Part shown: piece after piece, positions 8,183-15,492 of the stretch
Layout of the letters: each line of letters starts with the position of its first letter
Position numbering within the stretch: the first letter of the stretch is position 1
From: an uncultured euryarchaeote
GTDB lineage: Archaea; Thermoplasmatota; Poseidoniia; Poseidoniales; Thalassarchaeaceae
Assembly (NCBI GenBank): GCA_937901365.1
Contig: CALCEF010000131.1
Coordinates: 1-16,426, forward strand
Reading direction: 5' to 3'
Length of the DNA stretch: 16,426 nucleotides
Made by a program: the position numbers and the translations under genes
Notes under the pieces: generated by a model
The model's input: the letters and a program-made list of their open reading frames with translations, nothing else
Told to the model about the DNA's origin: nothing
Database searches by the model: none

Positions 8183-8207
8183 CAATTTGATTTTCTAATT
8201 GAAAATT
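8170..8207. repeat. 11-bp AT-rich inverted repeat over the gatD stop codon
   Basis: Arms AATTTTCAATT (8170-8180) and AATTGAAAATT (8197-8207) are perfect and separated by 16 bases. The left arm includes the last gatD codons and the first base of its TGA. It may be a transcription terminator of gatD or a binding site upstream of the carboxylase gene. It lacks the U-tract usual for archaeal terminators, though the loop contains TTTTCT. Confidence 0.5.
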
Positions 8208-8220
8208 TGGAATAGATACA

Positions 8221-8257
8221 ACCGCTCTCATGAAAGACCGCTCTCCTATGGAGAGCG
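8221..8257 (+). promoter_or_regulatory. Direct repeat plus hairpin covering the ribosome site of the carboxylase gene
   Basis: ACCGCTCTC occurs at 8221-8229 and again at 8237-8245. The second copy starts a perfect hairpin, CGCTCTCC-TAT-GGAGAGCG (8239-8257). The 3' arm holds GGAG six bases before ATG 8260, so folding would block the best Shine-Dalgarno site. If translation instead starts at ATG 8230, the hairpin lies inside the coding region. The regulatory role is inferred from the geometry. Confidence 0.45.
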
Positions 8258-8259
8258 AT

Positions 8260-9804
8260 ATGGGAGACAGGGCGGAGGACTTGGCTTGGCGTCGAGAACA
8301 AGCCGCCGCAGGTGGTGGTGCCGCTCGTTTGGAAGCACTACGGGCTGCGGGAAGAGCAACTGCTCGGGAGCGGATTGATTTACTCTTGGATCCCGATTCA
8401 TTCATTGAAGTCGATGCGTTGGTTTCTCATCGCAATCGAGACAACAACATGCACATGCACCCCCAATTTGGGGATGGAGTAATTGCTGGGCATGGGAGTA
8501 TCGATGGAAGGCGAGTTTTCTGTTTCAGCCAGGATTTCACTGTTTTTGGGGGCTCGATGGGAGAGATGCATGCAAAAAAAATCTCCAAGGTAGTCGAGAT
8601 GGCTGAAAGGGCCAGAGTGCCGATCATCTGTATTTGGGATGGTGGAGGTCAACGAGCACACGATGGTGTACATTCGTTGGCTGCAACCGGTGAAATGTTG
8701 GATTACTTTGTATCCTGTTCAGGCCGCATACCAATCATTAGTCTCGTATTGGGCCCCGTGGTTGGTGTTTCTGCATTGGCTGCAGCCTTGGCTGATTTCG
8801 TCATTCTTGGTGAAGGTAGAGGCCAACTATTCCTTTCCAGCCCACTTGAAACTGAAGAAACGGTGAGTGGTGAGATGACCAACGAAGAAGTTGGGGGGGC
8901 ACAGATGCATGCGTCTCGTTCTGGAATTTGCTGCCTAACAGCGAACGATGAGGAAGATGCAATGGAGATCGCCGTAGAATTACTCTCATTCTTCCCAGAT
9001 TATTGTGGCGCCAGCCCTCCACATCTCGATTCGGGAGACCCTCACGACAGAGATTGTACTGAATTGCGTTCAATTGTACCAGATGACAGTAATCGCCCCT
9101 ACGATATGGTCAAGGTGATTCAAGCCACAGTAGATGATGGGCACTTCGTCGAACTGTTTCCAATTTATGCAGATAATATGATCATTGGTTTGGCCCGTCT
9201 TGCGGGGCACCCCGTCGGCATTATTGCCAATCAACCAAAGGTCCTAGCAGGTTGCCTAGATATCGATGCAAGCATCAAAGCCGCACGATTTATTCGAACA
9301 TGTGATGCGTTCAATATTCCACTTCTTTCATTTGTTGATGTGCCTGGTTTCTTGCCTGGCACCGTACAGGAATGGGGAGGCATCATTCGCCATGGGGCGA
9401 AAATGCTCTATGCTTATGCTGAAGCGACTGTACCTATGATGACTGTTGTAACCCGAAAGGCCTACGGTGGCGCATATCTGGCCATGTCCTGTAAGCACCT
9501 TGAATCAGATTACAACGTGGCATGGCCAACCGGAGAACTTGCGGTGATGGGAGCTGAAGGTGCGGTCAACATCATCCATCGAAGAGAACTCAAAGATGCC
9601 GAAGATTACCAGTCTCGCCACGCGGCATTGGTTGAAGATTACAAAAACAAGTTTGGCGATCCATATGTTGCTGCAAAGAATGGATGGTTAGATGATGTCA
9701 TTGAGCCAAATGAAACGCGATGGCGATTGATTCGAGCACTCAAATCATTGTTGTCTAAGCGCGTTTGGCAACCACCGCGAAAGCATGGGAATATTCCACT
9801 TTAA
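8260..9804 (+). CDS. Acyl-CoA carboxylase carboxyltransferase (beta) subunit, propionyl-CoA carboxylase-like
   Basis: 514 residues with two crotonase-fold halves. It moves CO2 from carboxybiotin to an acyl-CoA, probably acetyl- or propionyl-CoA. The start matches the family (MGDRAEDLAWRREQAAAGGG, then TARERIDLLLDPDSFIE). The C-terminal half has VDVPGFLPGTVQEWGGIIRH (359-378) and RKAYGGAYLAM (399-409), including the second oxyanion hole. Two points are odd. The first oxyanion loop, usually GPCAGGAVYSPA, reads GPVVGVSALAAA (165-176). The residue after GGAY, which affects acyl-chain choice in PccB/AccB (Asp or Ile), is Leu407. ATG 8260 is chosen for its GGAG and family length; ATGs at 8230 and 8248 are in frame. 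Biotin carboxylase and biotin carrier subunits are not in the window. Its TAA overlaps the convergent gene's stop in the bases TTAA. Confidence 0.9.
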   Translation: MGDRAEDLAWRREQAAAGGGAARLEALRAAGRATARERIDLLLDPDSFIEVDALVSHRNRDNNMHMHPQFGDGVIAGHGSIDGRRVFCFSQDFTVFGGSMGEMHAKKISKVVEMAERARVPIICIWDGGGQRAHDGVHSLAATGEMLDYFVSCSGRIPIISLVLGPVVGVSALAAALADFVILGEGRGQLFLSSPLETEETVSGEMTNEEVGGAQMHASRSGICCLTANDEEDAMEIAVELLSFFPDYCGASPPHLDSGDPHDRDCTELRSIVPDDSNRPYDMVKVIQATVDDGHFVELFPIYADNMIIGLARLAGHPVGIIANQPKVLAGCLDIDASIKAARFIRTCDAFNIPLLSFVDVPGFLPGTVQEWGGIIRHGAKMLYAYAEATVPMMTVVTRKAYGGAYLAMSCKHLESDYNVAWPTGELAVMGAEGAVNIIHRRELKDAEDYQSRHAALVEDYKNKFGDPYVAAKNGWLDDVIEPNETRWRLIRALKSLLSKRVWQPPRKHGNIPL

Positions 9805-12581
9805 TCGAATTCGACAAACTCTTCCTCGATCTTGGAAAAGTCATCAGCCCCCGAATGCGTTGTTTCCACGGATGATTGCCCCAGCATTTCTTCCATTTCA
9901 TCTTTGGACAAGGTGATGATCATGTACAGTCCAATCAACGCTACAATCGAGCCGATTACAATCGCAAAAACAACCCATATTGAGAATGTTTCATCGCTTG
10001 TGTCAACAGAAATTTCTGGTAAATTATTGCCATCGGATGGTTCAGGCTGTGGTGGAGAAACCGTGTGATAGTAGATTTTCACTTCACTCCAATTTCCATC
10101 TTCAAAAATCTGAACCTCAAGGCGATGGGCACCCGGCGCTAGTTCGCTGAAGTCGGTTGAAACTGTACACTCCCAATCTTTGGGATGTTCGGCACTTGCA
10201 TCACTCGCTGCACAGATTGCTTCAAACTCGTTCCAAACTTGTCCATCCCATCGTACCCTAGCAGTCCATGGAGTCCCATCATCTGGGTCGTGGATCGCAA
10301 CGATGAACTCAGTGCTATTCTCGATTGTATTCAATGGACCCCAAGTCAATTGAACAGGATCATTGACCTCAGAAATTTCAAACTCGATGGGGCCAGTCAT
10401 ATTCCCATCAGAACTTGTGATGGTAAGATTCCAACCAGTGGACAAGCCGGACCAATCTGAACTGGGAACGATTCGAAGAACATTCGATAGTACCGATACT
10501 GAGATGTGTGGATGGTCACCTTCGATTTCAAAATCTACAGCGTCACCATCTTCGTCCCAACCGAGGTCAGAAAGTGGAACTTCTAGAGGTGTATCTTCAA
10601 CCAATGTAATCCTCGTCAGATTCAGGCGTGGTACATCAGGAATCGATTCAACGTCGACATCAAACGTAGCCAAAACAGGTTCACTTGTACCGTCCCCAAC
10701 CCATACATTGACCGTTGTTGTTCCATGCCAATTGAGTTGAGGGGAAATCGCTAGATTATCTGCTGTCCATGACAAATCCAAGCCCCCCTCTGTGGATGCA
10801 TTGGTGATGGTTGCATTCATGCCCTCTGGGTCTTCAAAATGCGAGGTGATGACCACGGCCGCTTGTCCGCTATCTTCTGCAATACTTAGAGATGGAATTG
10901 CACTAATTTGGACAACTGAATCATCGACGGGAACGACACTTGCACTCAAATTGAATTGCATTGAAAAATTAAGGTCATAACGATCGAAAATCGTCAAATT
11001 AAGAGTCTCAGTCCCTGACCATTCTGGCTCACCTGTATGCTCGCATGTGATTGAATTCGCCTCAAGGTAACAATGCATTTGGTTCGTACTTGGCAAATGG
11101 GGAAGCATCTGCACAATCAAAGTTGTACCATCGGGATCGATGACAATATCGGAGTATGGCATACTTGTCTTGCTGTGCTGCGGAACTTCAATTACAGGCT
11201 GCGGTGTAATCTTGACTGGTTCCTGATTTTCTCTGAAGAAATCGAGTTCCAGATAGGATGGCATTCCATACCAATCCACATCGATCCGAAGTGATCTATT
11301 TCCGGGTGGGACGCCTTCTGTCGACACTTCACAATCGGTACCTGATGATGTGCCATTTTGAATCGAGGCAGTGAACGAACCTGTAGCATTAATTCCATAT
11401 GTCTCGTAATCCATAGGGTCCCACCAATCGCCCCCTTCCGTGATTGTGCAAAGCACGGTTGTACCCATCGGAAGGGCACCATTCCGATGGGTTAGCTGTG
11501 TACTCGCTGAAACCACTCGCCCCGAGAGACCTTCCATCTCATTAACATCTGATGAATTTGCAGTCATTGACATGAATTTCGCCCCATCCAAGTCCTCGTA
11601 GATGTAGGCCCCTGAATCGGATGGACTCTGCCAATTTACCTCGCGGTTAGTTGCGTTTAGCCATTGTGTGTGATCTCCTTTGAGCATGAGATCCAGATAG
11701 GGTACAATGTGTTCAATCGCATGAGTTTGTTGTTCTTCCCGGGAGATGGTCGCAGAACCGTCATTCCAACCTTCAAAGAAACCGTGTTCATCCTTGTATT
11801 GAAGATGGTTTGCCCCAACTACCGACATGTAATGCCAAGGGATTTGATGCTCATCTAACCAAACGTCCACATTGGTATCTGCCTTTGCCATATTGTCCAA
11901 TGTACCGGTAAGGTACAGCCCCATTCCTGGTTCGGGCGAACGACCCAATTCGCCATCTTGGATATCGGTGTTGGCATCCTCAAGACCTAGGCCAATCAGT
12001 GCCACAGGTGGGGGATTGGTGATGTACGGTTTCCATGCTCCAGTCATTAGCAGTTGACATTGAGCCGCTTGCTTGGCACCCAATCCGTGGCCACCAATTC
12101 CCCAATAATTGAGATTGATTGCATCCCGCATATTTGGAGGGTCGCCATCCAAACTACCATTCTGGTTGTTGTACTGTAATCTAAACCACAGATTCAAAAT
12201 TGAGGCGCATTGTGAACCGGTTTCAAGCGCATTCCAATCAGGGGGGAGGACCACAGTGATGTATCCGGCTGTCGCCATTTGCTTCCCAACCCAGTCATAC
12301 TGATCATTTGCTTCCCCTTCTCCACCAATCCAGATTAGGAGAGGGTATGGCCCAGAGGCATTGTCGATTGGTTGACCCAAACCCGACTCATTCGCAGGGT
12401 AGTATATCTGCGCGAAATGAGTGCTATTCTCAGCGCCTAAGAAAACATAAGTTTGCCAACCCGCCGGGTAAGTGCCTGTTTGTTCTGAATCGCTAAAATC
12501 TTCAGAAGCGCTTGACATTGCAGAAAGAGGAGAAATGAGCAAGAGGGCGGAAAGGACCAGCGCTGCACGGAACGTTGCCAT
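9801..12581 (-). CDS. Secreted, C-terminally anchored protein: alpha/beta-hydrolase-like domain lacking Ser, plus Ig/cadherin-like repeats
   Basis: 926 residues. A signal peptide is clear at 1-21 (ATFRAALVLSALLLISPLSA). Residues ~40-300 resemble dienelactone-hydrolase/PET-hydrolase-like alpha/beta hydrolases: strand LLIWIGGEGE, then YITVVLPPD, and the nucleophile elbow at 164-168, which reads GHGLG instead of GHSLG. Candidate acid Asp229 (LTGTLDN) and His259 (GANH) are in place, so only the nucleophile is missing. Residues ~420-860 are tandem Ig/cadherin-like domains (AEDSGQAAVVITSHFEDPEG, VEDTPLEVPLSDLGWDEDGD, each followed by a W-x-G motif). A membrane helix lies at ~868-890 (IWVVFAIVIGSIVALIGLY), followed by an acidic ~36-residue cytoplasmic tail. 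ATG 12581 is chosen because the signal peptide begins there; the open frame to 12659 overlaps aroE. No Shine-Dalgarno site is seen. Confidence 0.85.
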   Translation of the reverse strand: MATFRAALVLSALLLISPLSAMSSASEDFSDSEQTGTYPAGWQTYVFLGAENSTHFAQIYYPANESGLGQPIDNASGPYPLLIWIGGEGEANDQYDWVGKQMATAGYITVVLPPDWNALETGSQCASILNLWFRLQYNNQNGSLDGDPPNMRDAINLNYWGIGGHGLGAKQAAQCQLLMTGAWKPYITNPPPVALIGLGLEDANTDIQDGELGRSPEPGMGLYLTGTLDNMAKADTNVDVWLDEHQIPWHYMSVVGANHLQYKDEHGFFEGWNDGSATISREEQQTHAIEHIVPYLDLMLKGDHTQWLNATNREVNWQSPSDSGAYIYEDLDGAKFMSMTANSSDVNEMEGLSGRVVSASTQLTHRNGALPMGTTVLCTITEGGDWWDPMDYETYGINATGSFTASIQNGTSSGTDCEVSTEGVPPGNRSLRIDVDWYGMPSYLELDFFRENQEPVKITPQPVIEVPQHSKTSMPYSDIVIDPDGTTLIVQMLPHLPSTNQMHCYLEANSITCEHTGEPEWSGTETLNLTIFDRYDLNFSMQFNLSASVVPVDDSVVQISAIPSLSIAEDSGQAAVVITSHFEDPEGMNATITNASTEGGLDLSWTADNLAISPQLNWHGTTTVNVWVGDGTSEPVLATFDVDVESIPDVPRLNLTRITLVEDTPLEVPLSDLGWDEDGDAVDFEIEGDHPHISVSVLSNVLRIVPSSDWSGLSTGWNLTITSSDGNMTGPIEFEISEVNDPVQLTWGPLNTIENSTEFIVAIHDPDDGTPWTARVRWDGQVWNEFEAICAASDASAEHPKDWECTVSTDFSELAPGAHRLEVQIFEDGNWSEVKIYYHTVSPPQPEPSDGNNLPEISVDTSDETFSIWVVFAIVIGSIVALIGLYMIITLSKDEMEEMLGQSSVETTHSGADDFSKIEEEFVEFD

Positions 12582-12627
12582 CAGCCGTTGAGACAGCGTT
12601 GGGCACTTCAAAGCGACGCAAAGCAGT

Positions 12628-13659
12628 TCAATCCGCCCGTAGGGCGGATTCCATCGCATGTAATCGAGTCATTGTAAGTCCCAAACCTGGAAGCAAATGG
12701 GCCGCTTCGGGACTGAAGATTCGAGCCCATGCCTCGAGATGTTGGGCGACAAGTAACCACCTTGCATCGAGTTGTAAACCAGATTCTGTTGGTTCTACAA
12801 TCAATCCGACTTCTTTGGAATTGTATGATGAAAGCAAATGCAGGTCGCAATCCGTGGTACGATTGGATTCTAACACCCCTGGCTTTGTATCAAAATCGAC
12901 GAAAAGCCTCATCCCAATATTGTCGACCACTTGATCTCCAGAAACCAAATTCTGAACCCAAGGACCACGTTTGTCCAATGGGCGGCGACCCTCGATGGAC
13001 CAAATTGAACCGCCCGCATTCGACCATGCGGTTGCGCATGAACGAGCAGAACCTCCGCCCCCCACCATGCAGAGGAGTGGTGATTCGACACCTGTCAATT
13101 CAAAGTCGAACCCGAAATGACGGGCGATGGCGACCAAACCGTGCCCATCGGTCCCGGCACAGTACCAATTTTTCCCATCCCAACGGAGCTGATTCACAGC
13201 CCCATTCTCCAGACTGTCATCGATTGGATGTACACCAGAGCGTGTCGATAACAGGTGCTTCAGTGGACTGGTGAGGGAGATCCAAGATTCACGCTCACCA
13301 CGACGAATTTTGATGCGTTCTTCGGCGCGATGAAATAGCGTTTCTCCATGAGGAACATAACTGGAATCAGCGGTTTTTACTTCAGACATTACCGTAGATG
13401 CAACACGATGAAGTTTGGAATGTGAAGAAGGTGTAGATGGAACACCATAGAGGCGGTTTGACAGGTCGGTTCTCTGACGGTTTTTCTTCACCCAAGCCCA
13501 AGCCATCGGTGATGTCACATCGTCCGATTCCAACAGATTGATTTCTTCTAATTGAACCTCAAGACCTGCTTGTTTCAGATGGGTCGCCGTCAATACGGCT
13601 AGAACCGGCGAAAGCGAATGCTGAATCGGCTTTCCAGCAACAGCATATCTAATTTGCAT
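12628..13659 (-). CDS. aroE: Diverged shikimate dehydrogenase-like protein
   Basis: 343 residues, about 60 longer than usual AroE. The N-terminal substrate domain opens with YAVAGKPIQHSLSP (5-18), the shikimate-binding motif. SLTSPLKH (128-135) stands for the usual N-V-T-x-P-x-K, with catalytic Lys134. GAVNQLRWDG (153-162) and AGTDGHG (168-174) match the next motif, with Asp171 kept but Asn of NTDG changed to Gly. VGGGGSARS (199-207) is the NADP-binding loop. Residues ~50-125 form an insertion not expected in the family (includes NRLYGVPSTPSSH). The expected reaction is 3-dehydroshikimate to shikimate with NADPH; the changes leave activity uncertain. ATG 13659 has GAGGT three bases upstream. 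Its 3' end is a hairpin, and the surface-protein gene starts 46 bases after its stop on the same strand. Confidence 0.8.
   Translation of the reverse strand: MQIRYAVAGKPIQHSLSPVLAVLTATHLKQAGLEVQLEEINLLESDDVTSPMAWAWVKKNRQRTDLSNRLYGVPSTPSSHSKLHRVASTVMSEVKTADSSYVPHGETLFHRAEERIKIRRGERESWISLTSPLKHLLSTRSGVHPIDDSLENGAVNQLRWDGKNWYCAGTDGHGLVAIARHFGFDFELTGVESPLLCMVGGGGSARSCATAWSNAGGSIWSIEGRRPLDKRGPWVQNLVSGDQVVDNIGMRLFVDFDTKPGVLESNRTTDCDLHLLSSYNSKEVGLIVEPTESGLQLDARWLLVAQHLEAWARIFSPEAAHLLPGLGLTMTRLHAMESALRAD
12630..12650 (-). repeat. Perfect 9-bp inverted repeat at the 3' end of aroE
   Basis: Arms AATCCGCCC and GGGCGGATT with spacer GTA (plus sense). The repeat includes the last aroE codons (Ala-Leu-Arg-Ala-Asp) and shares its final base with the TGA stop. 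It lies 49 bases before the next start codon (12581) on the same strand. It could be an RNA hairpin separating the two messages; no U-tract follows. Confidence 0.55.
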
Positions 13660-13706
13660 GCGACCTCATAAGTCCGTATCCCCCATACTTCACAAACCAA
13701 CCGGAT

Positions 13707-13723
13707 GCGCACCTACGGTGCGC
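13707..13723. repeat. Perfect 7-bp inverted repeat between divergent aroE and fhs
   Basis: GCGCACC-TAC-GGTGCGC lies in the 108-base region between the aroE start (13659) and the fhs start (13768), 47 and 44 bases from each. The geometry (3-base spacer, TAC/GTA) is like that of the repeat at 12630-12650. It may be an operator or an untranslated-leader hairpin. I see no convincing TATA box in this region. Confidence 0.45.
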
Positions 13724-13767
13724 CAAATCCGTGAATGCTTGAATACCGGGAGCGTTGCAGCCTATAC

Positions 13768-15483
13768 ATGGCCACTGATCTGGAGATTGCTCGTGCGGCG
13801 TCACCAGCCCCCATTGAAGAGATTGCATGGAAACTGGGCATAGGGATGGAAGAACTTGTTCCCATGGGGCAAGGAATGGCCAAAATCACATGGGATGGAC
13901 TGAAATCGAGGTTCGATTTACCACGTGGTTCTCTCATCTTAATCACAAGTGTAAACCCCACACCATTTGGTGAAGGGAAAACGGTCACTACAATCGGATT
14001 GACACAAGCCCTGAATCGGATTGGACAAAATGCCACTTGTACCATTCGAGAACCCAGTATGGGTCCCGTATTCGGTATCAAAGGAGGTGCTGCTGGAGGT
14101 GGACATAGCCAAGTACTGCCAATGGAGGCAATCAATCTGCATTTCACCGGAGATTTGCATGCCGTAACCAGTGCACACAATCTCTGTTCAGCAATGCTCG
14201 ATAACCACATCTATTTTGGAAACGAATGTGACATCGACACCAATCGAATCCTCTGGCCACGTGTCATCGACATGAATGATCGCTCTCTTCGCAATATCGC
14301 AATCGGTTTGGGTGGACCAAAAAATGGTGTAGCTAGAGAAGACAGGTTCGATATTACTGCGGCATCCGAGGTCATGGCCATCCTTGCGCTGGCATCCGAC
14401 TACGCCGACCTACGACATCGACTTGGAGAAATTGTCGTCGCGGAAAGTCGTTCAGGGTTCCCAATCAAGGCTGATGATATTGGGGCTGCAGGCCCCATGG
14501 CCTTGTTGCTCCGAGAAGCCTTCTTACCAAATCTTGTGCAAACCATCGAGCGAGATCCCGCCTTCATTCACGCTGGTCCATTCGCCAATATCGCTCATGG
14601 AAATTCCAGTGTCATCGCTGACCGAATCGCTCTAGGTGTCGCTGATTATGTCGTCACCGAAGCAGGATTTGGTGCAGACATGGGTGCTGAGAAAATGTTG
14701 CACATCAAAACGGCAGCGAGTGGCGTAGCGCCAGATTGTGTCGTCGTGAATGTTACCGTTCGAAGTATGAAGTTGCATGGTGGTGGATTTTCATCGGGCG
14801 GGGGTAAACGCCCGCGGCAAGAAGAAATCGCCACGGAAAATGTCGAGGCAGTTCAAGCAGGTGCCAGTACGAATTTGGCGAGACACATCCGCAATATGTC
14901 TCGATTCGGAGTTCCAGTAATCGCCAGTGTGAACGTTTTCCCAACAGATACAGATGCTGAAATTGAGGCTCTGTTAGAGGAAGCGCGCAAAGCAGGTGCA
15001 TCGAGCGCTGTTGTGACGCGAGTTCATTCGGATGGAGGAGAAGGAGGTGCTGATTTGGCACGTGCTGTCGTGTCGGCTTGCCAATCGCATATCGCTGAAG
15101 GGCGTCCCTTTGAACCTCTATTTGCACCCAACGCTCCTTTGGAAGAAAAAATCTTGCGAATCGCAACCAATGTTTACGGTGCAGCCAGCATTGATCTTTC
15201 ACCGAAAGCCATGAAGGAACTCAAAATCCTACAGAACTGGGGCTATGGGAATCTGGCTGTATGCATGGCAAAAACCCAATATTCATTTTCGCATGAGATG
15301 AAGGAATTAGGTGCGCCAAGTGGATTTACACTACCCATTCGAGAACTTCGCTTGAACGCCGGGGCAGGATTCATTGTCGCAATTTGTGGGACCATGATGA
15401 CAATGCCTGGCCTACCTCGCATCCCGGCTGGAGAAAATATGGACATGGATGAAGATGGAAATCTCCTCGGCATGTTCGGTTGA
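13768..15483 (+). CDS. fhs: Formate-tetrahydrofolate ligase (10-formyl-THF synthetase)
   Basis: 571 residues. Catalyses ATP + formate + tetrahydrofolate to 10-formyl-THF, feeding C1 units to purines and other pathways. Family motifs appear in order: nucleotide loop TPFGEGKTVTTIGL (65-78; TPAGEGKT in most homologues), REPSMGPVFGIKGGAAGGG (94-112), LHFTGDLHAVTSAHNL, EAGFGADMGAEK, and the C-terminal PGLPRIPAGENMDMDEDG. Length is near that of bacterial enzymes. ATG 13768 (MATDLEIARA) matches the usual start; ATG 13735 in frame would add 11 unlikely residues. Its presence implies a tetrahydrofolate rather than purely tetrahydromethanopterin C1 pool. It is the first gene of a tight run: its TGA overlaps the ribosome site of the lipoprotein gene. 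Confidence 0.95.
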   Translation: MATDLEIARAASPAPIEEIAWKLGIGMEELVPMGQGMAKITWDGLKSRFDLPRGSLILITSVNPTPFGEGKTVTTIGLTQALNRIGQNATCTIREPSMGPVFGIKGGAAGGGHSQVLPMEAINLHFTGDLHAVTSAHNLCSAMLDNHIYFGNECDIDTNRILWPRVIDMNDRSLRNIAIGLGGPKNGVAREDRFDITAASEVMAILALASDYADLRHRLGEIVVAESRSGFPIKADDIGAAGPMALLLREAFLPNLVQTIERDPAFIHAGPFANIAHGNSSVIADRIALGVADYVVTEAGFGADMGAEKMLHIKTAASGVAPDCVVVNVTVRSMKLHGGGFSSGGGKRPRQEEIATENVEAVQAGASTNLARHIRNMSRFGVPVIASVNVFPTDTDAEIEALLEEARKAGASSAVVTRVHSDGGEGGADLARAVVSACQSHIAEGRPFEPLFAPNAPLEEKILRIATNVYGAASIDLSPKAMKELKILQNWGYGNLAVCMAKTQYSFSHEMKELGAPSGFTLPIRELRLNAGAGFIVAICGTMMTMPGLPRIPAGENMDMDEDGNLLGMFG

Positions 15484-15489
15484 GGTGAT
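15482..15489 (+). promoter_or_regulatory. Shine-Dalgarno site for the lipoprotein GTG start
   Basis: GAGGTGAT matches the archaeal anti-Shine-Dalgarno sequence closely and lies four bases before GTG 15493. It overlaps the fhs stop codon. This fixes the GTG as the start and suggests translation coupled to fhs. Confidence 0.7.
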
Positions 15490-15492
15490 TGA

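Noticed and set aside
9801..9804. Convergent stops sharing TTAA as a special signal
   Set aside because: TTAA is its own complement, so overlapping TAA stops are a simple result of tight packing, like the abutting stops at 5330/5331.
12729..13274. 181-codon plus-strand open frame
   Set aside because: It is fully antisense to aroE, whose motifs are clear, and its translation has no recognisable fold or start context.
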